From NCBI RefSeq assembly GCF_001562015.1, contig NZ_LASA01000090.1:21585-85584 (forward strand): a stretch of DNA of 64,000 nt, read 5' to 3'. A program made the position numbers and the translations under genes. This DNA comes from Endozoicomonas arenosclerae. GTDB lineage: Bacteria > Pseudomonadota > Gammaproteobacteria > Pseudomonadales > Endozoicomonadaceae. Shown piece by piece: positions 51,275-59,130 of this stretch. How positions within the stretch are numbered: position 1 is the stretch's first letter; each line of letters starts with the position of its first letter. A model generated the notes under the pieces. The model saw only the letters and a list, made by a program, of their open reading frames with translations. It was not told the DNA's origin and did not search any database.

Positions 51275-51766
51275 ATGGAGGGTACCAGTGTGAATGAAGA
51301 AGCCAAGGTCAATGAGGGTGAAGAACTTGAAGATATGCTTCTTGAGTTCTTTGGTAAGGGCGGTACCTTCAAAGACCTGAAGAATATGAGTGACGATGCT
51401 ATGGAAGCTATATACAGCGTCGCTTATAACCTTTACCAGGGTGGGAAGTATGAAGAGGCTCAAAAGGTTTTTCAGTTCCTCTGCTTCTATGACCATTTCA
51501 ACCGTAAGTACTTCATGGGGCTGGGTGCCTGTCAGCAAATGATGAAGCAGTACGAAAATGCGATTGAAATTTTCACTTTTGCCACTGTGCTGGACGCCGA
51601 TGATCCCAGACCCATGATTTATATCGGTGACTGTCACCTTGCAATGGGTGACGAAGAAAAAGCAAAAATGTCCTACGAGACAGCAATAGAATGGGCTGGC
51701 AGTGCGACTGGTTATGAGGAAGAGAAACAGAGAGCCGAAAGCATGCTGGATAACCTGAGCAGTTAA
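51275..51766 (+). CDS. sycD: class II T3SS chaperone of the translocators (LcrH/SycD/SicA type)
   Basis: Class II chaperones bind the two hydrophobic translocators in the cytoplasm before secretion. The 163-residue protein is built of three TPR repeats: YSVAYNLYQGGKYEEAQKVF, KYFMGLGACQQMMKQYENAI and IYIGDCHLAMGDEEKAKMSY. LCFYDHFNRKYFMGLGACQQ is the family signature. It lies directly before sctE and sctB, its expected clients. The ATG at 51275 has no ribosome site, whereas an in-frame GTG at 51290 sits seven bases after GGAGGG, so translation may start there (158 residues). Confidence 0.92.
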   Translation: MEGTSVNEEAKVNEGEELEDMLLEFFGKGGTFKDLKNMSDDAMEAIYSVAYNLYQGGKYEEAQKVFQFLCFYDHFNRKYFMGLGACQQMMKQYENAIEIFTFATVLDADDPRPMIYIGDCHLAMGDEEKAKMSYETAIEWAGSATGYEEEKQRAESMLDNLSS

Positions 51767-51782
51767 GGGAAGAGGTACAAGG

Positions 51783-53345
51783 ATGTCTTCAATCAGTCAG
51801 GGACCTGTCTCTACAGAACAAACCGGGAATATTAATCAGGCTTCTTTTGATGCCGTTGATTACGAAGAGAATCCGGTTCAAAGAGGTTTCAGTAACCAGA
51901 ACAGTTACTCCAGAACTGAAGGTAGTGAAGCCCCCAAAGCACAGATCAATACTCCCGTTCTGGATGCTCCTGCTGCTGATGCTGAATCTGTTAAAGCTAC
52001 CGATGAGGTTTTGAAGTATCAGGAAGAACTGGGTTCAGAAAAGTCTGCAAAGATTCCAAAGACGCCTGGTGAGGTTGTTCAGGAACAAAAAAATATCTCG
52101 ATTAGAAAGCAGACAACAAACCTTCAGGGCAAGCACTCAGAGCTCGAAAAACTGGGATTCAGTAAATTCCAAATTGATGGAATGTTGGCTCTGGCAGATC
52201 CGAATGACCCGGAAAATTCTCTGGCTTCCATGCACTCAGTTTCTGCAAGAGTTAAGGATATGAATGTCAGGGGGGGAGATTCCAAACTAAATACTCTGTT
52301 TGATACCTTTGAAGATGTGATGGTTCGTTTCTCTGCCATCACCGAAATTCCTGATGATTTAAAAGTTGAGCTTAATAAAGATTTAGAGGCATTTACCAAA
52401 GCTGCTTTGAATACTGAGCAGCCTCTGGATATTGAATCAGCAACTACCTTATTAATACAGATCCAATCCAAGCTGCAAAATGAAAGATTAAAGTTTGACC
52501 AAGAGAGTATCAAAGTTGGTCAAGTCGAAGTGCAACAAAAAAGCGATAAAATTATTCAAAAAATCCGGGACTCTATTGAAAGAGTGGCGAAGGCAAAAGA
52601 GAGTGAATTAATTGGCAAAATTTTTGGATACATCGCTCTGGGATTTATGGCTATTGCTACAGCCGTTGTTGCTGTTGTGGGTCTTGTTTTTACTGGTGGT
52701 GCTCTCACTGTTTTGGCTGTAAGCCTTATGGTTGCTGCAACAGCATTAATGGTTACCATGATTGTTTCTTCAGAAACCAATAATTTTATGATGAAAATTT
52801 TTGATGGTTTGGCTGGAGATGATAAGAAAGGTGCTCGTATCGGCGCAATGGTTTTTTGGTCGGCTATTATGATCGCGCTTACGGCTGGTGCTGCAGTAGC
52901 TGGTGGGTTTGCCGGGGTAGGAGGGGCCGCGGCCAGCACTGCAAGTGCTGCAACTTCTGGTGCAGCTACAGGGACCTCAACTGCCGCGACTGTGGCTGCA
53001 ACAGGAGCTAATACTGCGGCAACAGCGGCATCAACAGCATCAAAAATTACAACGATTTTAACCAAGTTGGCTAAAATTGCTCAACTTATCGGAGGAGCCT
53101 CTCAAGTTGCCTCTGGAGGAGCTGATGTAGCTACATCTGTTTATAACTATCAAGCTGATATCTTCAGAGCAGAGTCTTTGGAGAACAAGGCAGACTTGGC
53201 AAGAATTCAGCAAGTTATCGACGATACAATAGAATCCATTGAAAGGGCTCTTGAAGAGCTTCAATCGGGTTATTCAGTAGCAGCTAGTATTATTAAAGCT
53301 AATCATGAAACCAAGACCACGCTAGCGCGTAATCTGCGTGCCTGA
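51783..53345 (+). CDS. sctE: T3SS major hydrophobic translocator SctE (YopB/IpaB/EspD type)
   Basis: SctE inserts in the host membrane and forms the pore with SctB. The 520-residue protein has a disordered N-terminus, one GFSKFQIDGMLALADPNDP motif (125-143), a coiled-coil region (~225-275), two hydrophobic segments (~280-330 and ~353-382) and an Ala/Thr-rich spacer (~380-420), then a second helical stretch (~455-515) with amphipathic heptads. This plan is that of the YopB/IpaB family. AGAGG lies before ATG 51783, 16 bases after the chaperone stop. The long Ala/Thr spacer is unusual. Confidence 0.88.
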   Translation: MSSISQGPVSTEQTGNINQASFDAVDYEENPVQRGFSNQNSYSRTEGSEAPKAQINTPVLDAPAADAESVKATDEVLKYQEELGSEKSAKIPKTPGEVVQEQKNISIRKQTTNLQGKHSELEKLGFSKFQIDGMLALADPNDPENSLASMHSVSARVKDMNVRGGDSKLNTLFDTFEDVMVRFSAITEIPDDLKVELNKDLEAFTKAALNTEQPLDIESATTLLIQIQSKLQNERLKFDQESIKVGQVEVQQKSDKIIQKIRDSIERVAKAKESELIGKIFGYIALGFMAIATAVVAVVGLVFTGGALTVLAVSLMVAATALMVTMIVSSETNNFMMKIFDGLAGDDKKGARIGAMVFWSAIMIALTAGAAVAGGFAGVGGAAASTASAATSGAATGTSTAATVAATGANTAATAASTASKITTILTKLAKIAQLIGGASQVASGGADVATSVYNYQADIFRAESLENKADLARIQQVIDDTIESIERALEELQSGYSVAASIIKANHETKTTLARNLRA

Positions 53346-53363
53346 GTTTCAAGGAGGTTAATG

Positions 53364-54830
53364 ATGTCACAGATACAACAGACAGGCTCGACGCAGAATA
53401 CACCGGTGAATCTGGGGGCCCGGACTGAAGGCTTTTCAGGTGCAGTTCCTCTGGATGAAGTTAGTCGTGGAGATTTGGGAGGAGATAATCTTCGCTATGT
53501 ACAAGAAGCAAAAAATACAGATGTGTTCAATGGGCTGCAAAGTCGAGCCCCTGCTCTGGACATCCCAAATGATGTAAAACCAACTCATCTTGAAACAGCG
53601 AGTGCTGATATTAATGAGATCAGTGAGATAACCAGAAACTCTCTGTCTAGTACTCAGGAGCTGTCTAAAAGCCTCCGTAGTGGTGATTTGAGCCCAGAGC
53701 AACAAGCTCAATTTCAGAGAAACTCTGATCTTCTAAGAGGTGCGGTCAGCCACTTGAGTAACTTACATGGCCATAATGTTGGTAGTGCAGAGGGAAAGAG
53801 AAGTGTGTTGGCTGGTCTCGGGTTCAATCAGAGTCAGCTTGATGAATTGTTATCTCTTGCAAATAAGAATGATACGTTCTTACCGTCTTCCGGACACAAT
53901 GGTGAAGAGTCGCTCAAGAGTAAAAAAGATGCTCTTCAATTGCTAGGGTTCAGTGAAAGCCAAACTAAAGTTTTATTGTCTCTTGCTCAGCCCGATGAAA
54001 TTGGCAGTGCTGTTGGTTCAGATTCATTAAGCTTGACTGCCCAAGGTTTTAGTGAGAACCAGGCAAAACGTTTGGAGGCATTACTGAATGGACAGTCATT
54101 TGGTACAGATGAGCAAAAACAGTTACTGAAACAATTAGGTTTTGATGATATAGAGGCTGATGTTCTTCTTGGAGTAGCAGACCCACAAAAGCTGCTTGTT
54201 CAAAGTCAGCTGACCCAGGCGGTCGGTGCTGATCAACTGGCAGAATTACAGCAATTGGTTCAGGTGGCTGACGATTTTTCAAGAGGACATCCAGTTGGAG
54301 ATAGCGTAAGAGAGCAGCTAGTAGATATTTTTACGGTTCTGGAGCTGCTTCATGAGGTAGGTGTACAGGGGCGTCGTAGAGCACGAGAAACAAGGGCTGT
54401 GGAATATGACGCTGCTAAGCAGGAAATTCTTAACCAGGCAGGAGAAGTCAGAAAAGCTGCTATTTATACTTTGGCTGCAGGTGTAGTTAGTGGTACTGCA
54501 AAAATTGCTGCCGGAGCCGTAGCAATTGGTGGTTCTTTCAGTGGTGGATCTGCGGCTCAGGCATCTACCAGATTGCAGCAGGCAACTCAGGCTTCTCAGC
54601 TTGTATCTGCTTCTGGAGATATCATTGCAGGAGGCTTTAATTTTCAGGCAAGTGAACATCAGGCGAGGCAAAAGGAGCACGAAGCTTTTCAGAAAGAGCA
54701 TGACAACGCTGCTCAGAGTGCTTCAGAATGGATGCAGCTTCAACAGGACTTGCTTAAGACGGTACAGAGTAAACTTGATGAAATTATCCGTACCTGGTTC
54801 GAAACACTGAAAACCACCACTCGAGGTTAA
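53364..54830 (+). CDS. sctB: T3SS minor translocator SctB (YopD/EspB/SipC type) with repeated motif
   Basis: SctB partners SctE in the host-membrane pore. The protein has one hydrophobic region (~366-392, IYTLAAGVVSGTAKIAAGAVAI) followed by a helical C-terminus with QKEHEAFQKEHDNA heptads, the YopD/EspB plan. The N-terminal half holds four copies of a ~22-residue motif (GFNQSQLDELLSLANKND, GFSESQTKVLLSLAQPDE, GFSENQAKRLEALLNG, GFDDIEADVLLGVADPQK) at about 153, 196, 229 and 260. AAGGAGG sits best for the ATG at 53364 (spacing 6); an ATG at 53361 is three bases away. The next gene, sctW, follows a 62-base gap with a hairpin. Confidence 0.8.
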   Translation: MSQIQQTGSTQNTPVNLGARTEGFSGAVPLDEVSRGDLGGDNLRYVQEAKNTDVFNGLQSRAPALDIPNDVKPTHLETASADINEISEITRNSLSSTQELSKSLRSGDLSPEQQAQFQRNSDLLRGAVSHLSNLHGHNVGSAEGKRSVLAGLGFNQSQLDELLSLANKNDTFLPSSGHNGEESLKSKKDALQLLGFSESQTKVLLSLAQPDEIGSAVGSDSLSLTAQGFSENQAKRLEALLNGQSFGTDEQKQLLKQLGFDDIEADVLLGVADPQKLLVQSQLTQAVGADQLAELQQLVQVADDFSRGHPVGDSVREQLVDIFTVLELLHEVGVQGRRRARETRAVEYDAAKQEILNQAGEVRKAAIYTLAAGVVSGTAKIAAGAVAIGGSFSGGSAAQASTRLQQATQASQLVSASGDIIAGGFNFQASEHQARQKEHEAFQKEHDNAAQSASEWMQLQQDLLKTVQSKLDEIIRTWFETLKTTTRG

Positions 54831-54848
54831 TTGAACACACTCTAAGGT

Positions 54849-54871
54849 AGCCGGGTTAGGAATTCCCGGCT
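54849..54871 (+). other. hairpin between sctB and sctW
   Basis: AGCCGGG and CCCGGCT pair around a nine-base loop 18 bases after the sctB stop, without a T-run. It may lower readthrough or set an mRNA processing point between translocator and gatekeeper genes. Confidence 0.5.
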
Positions 54872-54892
54872 GCCGCATGCAGGAGGCATGAA

Positions 54893-56515
54893 ATGACTAT
54901 TCCACTCGACAGGGCCGGTGGTGCATCACCACCGTCGTTCCTGGAGAGTAACCAGAACATCGCAGGCAACCAGGGTGCAAAAGGTAAGGTTGCTGGACAG
55001 GCTGTTCAGGTCAAGTCTGATTCTACTTCTGCACTGCTCGACAGCGCAGAAGAACTGTCAATGGTTGCTGACCGTTTCAAGCAGACCAAACTCAAAGACA
55101 GAAAGCTTTCCACAGGCTCAGAACTTAGCGATAAGCTTCTCGAGCGCATCAAAAAAATACAGGCTATTCAGGAAACCCAGGCATTCAAGGACCTGGTTAA
55201 TAATTTCGTTAATCAGCCCAATCTCAATCTGAATCAGGTGCTTAAGCAGGCTCAGGAATTTTCTGATGATGTGCTTGAGCAGTTTGCTGCGCTTGATTTT
55301 GCGGCTGAATATTTCGAAGAGCTGGGTGATGAGGAGAAAGCTAATCAGATTCGAACAGCCCAACAAAGAATCAGGGAAAAGAATCTAACACTGATTCAGG
55401 CCGGTCTGAATATATCCGAATCTGCCGCCCAGATGATTGAAGAGATGGGCTTTGATGTTGATGTTCGAACCGTTCGTGAAAACTATGCCGGTCACCTCGA
55501 TTCCATGGGAAAAATGGACCATGTTCGTGATGACGGCTCCTTGAAAAAAACTTACCGCTATCTGGTAGAAACTTATGGCGCTGAGAATCTGGAAAATGCG
55601 ATTCAAGGGCAGCTTGATCTATTAGCAACAGATCTGAACAGCGTGACTCAATCCACCTCTCCAGTCAGATTAAAAGTTATTATTGATGATATGAAAGGAT
55701 TGAAAATTCAGTCTGGTGTGCATGATGCCTGCTGTGAGGCAGAAGACAGAGTGGAAAGAACCTTTCCTGATGAAAACGTAGTGCGCTTTGTGCTGATGGA
55801 AGGAATGTTGGATCTTGTAGATCAACAGTGGGTGACAGAAACTGACTTTGATCAGCTGCCATTAAAGATGAATCTGGAAAGGCTTGAAGCCCAGATTTTT
55901 GCTCTGACCTCCATTGTTGATATTGTCCGATCCATTCCCGAAGAAGTTTTCACAAACGATGAAACCAAACTGAATATGCTCTCAGCTGCTACGGACAGCC
56001 TGGATAGCAAGATTGAAGATGAAGAATCAGAAATCATTGAAGAAGCAGCAATGGATGCAGAACTTGGTGAGGGCTTTATTGGTGAACTAACAGAATCTCT
56101 TGATCTACCGGCAGACAAAGTTGCTCCTACTCCATTTACTACGGTCAATAGCTCTGAGGAAACACAGCCTAAGCCTTCTACTACGGTTAACAGCTCTGAG
56201 GTAACACAGTCTGAGTCTCCCCAACCTCTAAAAGGGTCTGCAGATTATATTATCGAGAAGTTTATGGGTCGCTTGCCAGATGATACTTATGGTGACCTTT
56301 CCGATGCGTTTAATGACGTTAGGGCTCTGTCAGGTAACAAGCCTGAGCTTGAGAAGCTTTTATCTGAGATTCCAAAATTGAAGTCAATTGATCCAAGCCT
56401 ATCTGAGTTTGCAGATAGAGCTGAAGAATTTATTAAACCTCTTCTTGCCCCTGTGGATGGTATTCCTGGAATGTCGGGTGATGACAGGCAGGGCGTGCAA
56501 GTTAAAGGAGGTTAG
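54893..56515 (+). CDS. sctW: T3SS gatekeeper SctW: YopN-TyeA fusion with extra C-terminal tail
   Basis: SctW plugs the export gate until host contact and sets the order translocators-before-effectors. The 540-residue protein has a disordered secretion N-terminus, a YopN-like helical core (~45-295, with LSDKLLERIKKIQ), and at ~300-380 a stretch that aligns with whole TyeA (EGMLDLVDQQWV; IVDIVRSIPEEVFTNDETK; SKIEDEESE). In Yersinia these are separate proteins; fused forms occur in SepL, MxiC and CopN. An additional ~155-residue tail contains a repeat of TTVNSSE and a helical domain (~448-520) I cannot assign. AGGAGG lies six bases before ATG 54893. The sycN-like gene follows directly. Confidence 0.85.
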   Translation: MTIPLDRAGGASPPSFLESNQNIAGNQGAKGKVAGQAVQVKSDSTSALLDSAEELSMVADRFKQTKLKDRKLSTGSELSDKLLERIKKIQAIQETQAFKDLVNNFVNQPNLNLNQVLKQAQEFSDDVLEQFAALDFAAEYFEELGDEEKANQIRTAQQRIREKNLTLIQAGLNISESAAQMIEEMGFDVDVRTVRENYAGHLDSMGKMDHVRDDGSLKKTYRYLVETYGAENLENAIQGQLDLLATDLNSVTQSTSPVRLKVIIDDMKGLKIQSGVHDACCEAEDRVERTFPDENVVRFVLMEGMLDLVDQQWVTETDFDQLPLKMNLERLEAQIFALTSIVDIVRSIPEEVFTNDETKLNMLSAATDSLDSKIEDEESEIIEEAAMDAELGEGFIGELTESLDLPADKVAPTPFTTVNSSEETQPKPSTTVNSSEVTQSESPQPLKGSADYIIEKFMGRLPDDTYGDLSDAFNDVRALSGNKPELEKLLSEIPKLKSIDPSLSEFADRAEEFIKPLLAPVDGIPGMSGDDRQGVQVKGG

Positions 56516-56532
56516 CATGAGGGATGCAAGGT

Positions 56533-56907
56533 ATGGATTGGCGAGATGAAGTGATTTCTGATGTGGGAAAAGGCATTGGAGTCGAAAACCTTACCTTTGG
56601 TGAGTCTGGTGTGATCAGCATTGATTTTGAATCAGAAAGGACTTTATACCTTGAGAGACAGGAAGAGGGGGTATTGATCTATATGGTTCAGGGATTATCC
56701 AGATTTGATGCGTCTAAAAGTCTGATCCATGCGCTCAGAAAGTGCCATTACACTCAATCGCTTATGTTGCCATTGCAGGCAGGATTGAAGGGTGAAGAAG
56801 AACTGGTCTGGTTAATTTATCTGGATAATGAGCAGTTTGCCCAGCCAACGATTGAGAGTGCGATCGAAATTTTAATAAGACAATCTGAGCAGCTTTCCGC
56901 TGCTTAA
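56533..56907 (+). CDS. sycN: SycN-like class I T3SS chaperone of the gatekeeper
   Basis: SycN (with YscB) binds YopN and helps it hold the gate closed. The 124-residue protein begins MDWRDEVISDVGKGIGVENL and shows LPLQAGLKGEEELVWLIYLD, both matching SycN (MSWIEPIISHFCQDLGV and [20 protein letters not shown], from memory) in order and length. ATG 56533 is chosen by that match; ATG 56524 is in frame too. The strong AAAGGAGG at 56504-56511 serves neither well: it is spaced for an out-of-frame 10-codon frame at 56517. It lies right behind sctW, as in yopN-tyeA-sycN. YscB-like partner not seen. Confidence 0.75.
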   Translation: MDWRDEVISDVGKGIGVENLTFGESGVISIDFESERTLYLERQEEGVLIYMVQGLSRFDASKSLIHALRKCHYTQSLMLPLQAGLKGEEELVWLIYLDNEQFAQPTIESAIEILIRQSEQLSAA

Positions 56908-56915
56908 GATTGCGA

Positions 56916-57096
56916 GGAGCCTGGCCGAGAATAGAGAGCCCGGCCTAAAGTCCAGGAAGAACGGGCAACAGCCTTGAGCGTTCTAGACAGTTCCACTTAA
57001 TTTGATGAAATAGGTCAACTATTCGCACAAATTAAGTGAAAAACCTGCCTCGTTCTACTGAACTTTATGCTCGGGCGCTATTCTCGGTCAGGCTCC
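56916..57096. repeat. MITE-like inverted-repeat element, copy 2 (181 bp), inside the T3SS cluster
   Basis: Left end GGAGCCTGGCCGAGAATAG (56916-56934) and right end CTATTCTCGGTCAGGCTCC (57078-57096) are inverted copies, 18 of 19 bases. The inner arms CTAAAGTCCAGGAAGAACG and CGTTCTACTGAACTTTATG and an apical AATAG-GTCAA-CTATT stem (57009-57023) match copy 1 at 12286. The outermost ~40 bases of the right half are almost identical between the copies; the middle differs and is ~18 bases longer. No ORF. It starts 9 bases after sycN and ends 55 bases before sctI. Confidence 0.85.
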
Positions 57097-57151
57097 TGGG
57101 GATGCGGGCGGAGCCTGCTGATAACTTTGACCAACTCAAGAGGTCTGTTGT

Positions 57152-57568
57152 ATGGCCGAAAATATTATCAACTCAGAAGGCCTGACAGAGAAAGCGCTTG
57201 AATCTGCTGAAACCTTTGCCACTCCTGAAAAAGTGGATGAAGGAGCGGCAGAAAAGTTCGGCAACTTGCTTTCAGGTGACGCTGAAGGACAGCAGGCTTT
57301 GGAAGCTGCTTCGGCGGTTGAACAGTCTGAAGGGGAAGCCCTGACACTGGGAGATAAAATTCTCAGAGGTATGCAGGGACTCAGAGAGCATGTTGAAGCA
57401 GGCAAGGAAAATGTGGTTTCCAACCTGCAGCCTGGTGAAACCATGACCATGCAGGACATGTTCAAAACCCAGATGGCCATGACCAACCTGATGGTCACCG
57501 AGGATTATATCGGGAAGATTGTCAGCAAGAGTACCCAGACATTCGATACTCTGCTGCGAAATCAGTAA
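57152..57568 (+). CDS. sctI: T3SS inner rod protein SctI (YscI type)
   Basis: SctI joins the export gate to the needle inside the basal body. The 138-residue protein is acidic and helical, with the conserved C-terminal part MQDMFKTQMAMTNLMVTEDY followed by GKIVSKSTQTFDTLLRNQ, as in YscI/PrgJ. AAGAGG precedes ATG 57152. It opens the sctIJKL order of yscIJKL. The MITE-like element just upstream means it may have its own promoter or depend on readthrough. Confidence 0.85.
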   Translation: MAENIINSEGLTEKALESAETFATPEKVDEGAAEKFGNLLSGDAEGQQALEAASAVEQSEGEALTLGDKILRGMQGLREHVEAGKENVVSNLQPGETMTMQDMFKTQMAMTNLMVTEDYIGKIVSKSTQTFDTLLRNQ

Positions 57569-57646
57569 TTCCCGAAAGTATCCTGAAGCAGGTGCGCAAC
57601 TGGCTGGTTATTTTGGATCCAGAAATACAGCCGGAGTTGCCCGCTC

Positions 57647-58438
57647 ATGAGCAAGGGACCTGTGCACCGTACTCTGAAATACCTGGGCGTGATCTGCTTC
57701 AGCTTTTTGCTGGCAGGCTGCCAGGTAGAGCTTTATTCAGGCCTTTCTGAAAAGGAAGGTAATGACATGCTGGCTATTCTGCTGGATGGAGGCATACCGG
57801 CAGAAAAACTCCTCAACAAAGAGAAGATGGTAACCTTGATGGTGCCATCGGATGAAGTATCAAGAGCTATCAAGCTGCTTCGTGGATATGGTTATCCCAA
57901 GGAAAAGTATTCCTCAATTGGTGATATTTTCCCCAAAGACGGCTTGATTTCTTCGCCCACTGAAGAGAGGGCTCGCTATACCTACTCGATGTCTCAGGAG
58001 CTTTCTTCGACTCTATCAATGATCGATGGCGTGATAACAGCACGTGTTCATGTTGTGCTTCCTCAAGAGCAGGATTCTCTCAGTGATGTGAATTATCCAT
58101 CCTCTGCTTCAGTGTTTATCAAGTATACCCCCGAGCTTGAGCTGGCCGGTTTTATTCCAAAAGTAAAAACGCTGGTTTCGAACAGTATTGAAGGATTGTC
58201 TCTGGATAAAATAACGGTTTCCCTGTTTCCTGCTACTCGAATCAACCAGGGGGGGAGTACCGCTCCAAAAATGGAGTCAGTGTTGTTTGTTAAGGTTAAC
58301 CCTTCTTCTGCCGGTGCCCTCAGAGGGGTTGTTTATGGTCTTATCTTCTTGTTGATAATGGCGATGGCGGGTTGTGGTGGACTGTATTGGATGATGTTCA
58401 TGAAGAAGAGCAAGAAAAAAGCCAGGAAAGCTGAATGA
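57647..58438 (+). CDS. sctJ: T3SS inner-membrane ring lipoprotein SctJ (YscJ/EscJ type)
   Basis: SctJ builds the inner ring of the basal body. The 263-residue precursor has a lipobox LAGC (Cys25) followed by QVELYSGLSEKEGNDMLAIL, the family motif, then LIGGxP-like and SSPTEERARYTYSMSQELSSTLSMIDGV (ring-building domain), RVHVVLP, and PSSASVFIKY. A membrane helix (~225-250) near the C-terminus anchors it. Its stop overlaps the sctK start by four bases. Confidence 0.96.
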   Translation: MSKGPVHRTLKYLGVICFSFLLAGCQVELYSGLSEKEGNDMLAILLDGGIPAEKLLNKEKMVTLMVPSDEVSRAIKLLRGYGYPKEKYSSIGDIFPKDGLISSPTEERARYTYSMSQELSSTLSMIDGVITARVHVVLPQEQDSLSDVNYPSSASVFIKYTPELELAGFIPKVKTLVSNSIEGLSLDKITVSLFPATRINQGGSTAPKMESVLFVKVNPSSAGALRGVVYGLIFLLIMAMAGCGGLYWMMFMKKSKKKARKAE

Positions 58439-59130
58439 ACGCTGAGCAACCACACCTTCAGGAAGGACATCAATTAGAACTGTTCCAGTCTGTTGCTGAG
58501 TTTAATCTCTATCTTGTGCGCTTTATCCATCATAGTTGGCTGAAAACCATTAAATTATCGCCTTTGGTGAAACAACTCAGGCAGGCAGGTAATGCTGATT
58601 ACCATCTCTCTCACTTCCTGCTGAAAGAGTTTGATCTGGCCAATGATTACGATTATGACTTTGATGAAAAGCATAAGCGGATTGCATTGGCGGATGAAGA
58701 AGCCATTCTAAGGCTCTGTCTCTATCTGGGTATTATCCTGAATGAAAGTGTGATTCGAAATACCATAAAAAAGCAGGAAAGACTGTTGTTAGAGCAATTG
58801 CTTGGCGAAGAGGCTTTCCGTTTTGCTGTTAAGAAAGCCCAGTTTTTTAGCCGGATAGGCAGTGATTTAGGGCCGAGCTTTTTAATTGACTGGGATCATC
58901 TGGATAGTTTTAAAAATTACCTTATGCAATCGGGCTTACAGGTTCTCGGACGTGCATTTTCTGAAAGCTCGCCTGCCTTTATAAAAAGGTTGGAGCTGAA
59001 GCTGCCAGCTTCCTGCAGTAATCATATCCAGAAGGCCGATAAGTCAGCATTGGAAATCGATCAGTGTAAGACTCTGGTCGTTAAAACGCATAAAGAGGTG
59101 AATCGAAAATGGCGTCACCTGTTAGTCTGA
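58435..59130 (+). CDS. sctK: T3SS sorting-platform protein SctK (YscK type)
   Basis: SctK connects the cytoplasmic sorting platform to the inner-membrane ring. The 231-residue protein shows LSHFLLKEFDLANDYDYDF, LADEEAILRLCLYLGIILNE and FAVKKAQFF, in line with YscK/OrgA-type sequences (LCLYLG is the recognisable core). Position between sctJ and sctL is diagnostic. It overlaps sctL by 22 bases, so translation is coupled. Confidence 0.85.
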   Translation: MNAEQPHLQEGHQLELFQSVAEFNLYLVRFIHHSWLKTIKLSPLVKQLRQAGNADYHLSHFLLKEFDLANDYDYDFDEKHKRIALADEEAILRLCLYLGIILNESVIRNTIKKQERLLLEQLLGEEAFRFAVKKAQFFSRIGSDLGPSFLIDWDHLDSFKNYLMQSGLQVLGRAFSESSPAFIKRLELKLPASCSNHIQKADKSALEIDQCKTLVVKTHKEVNRKWRHLLV

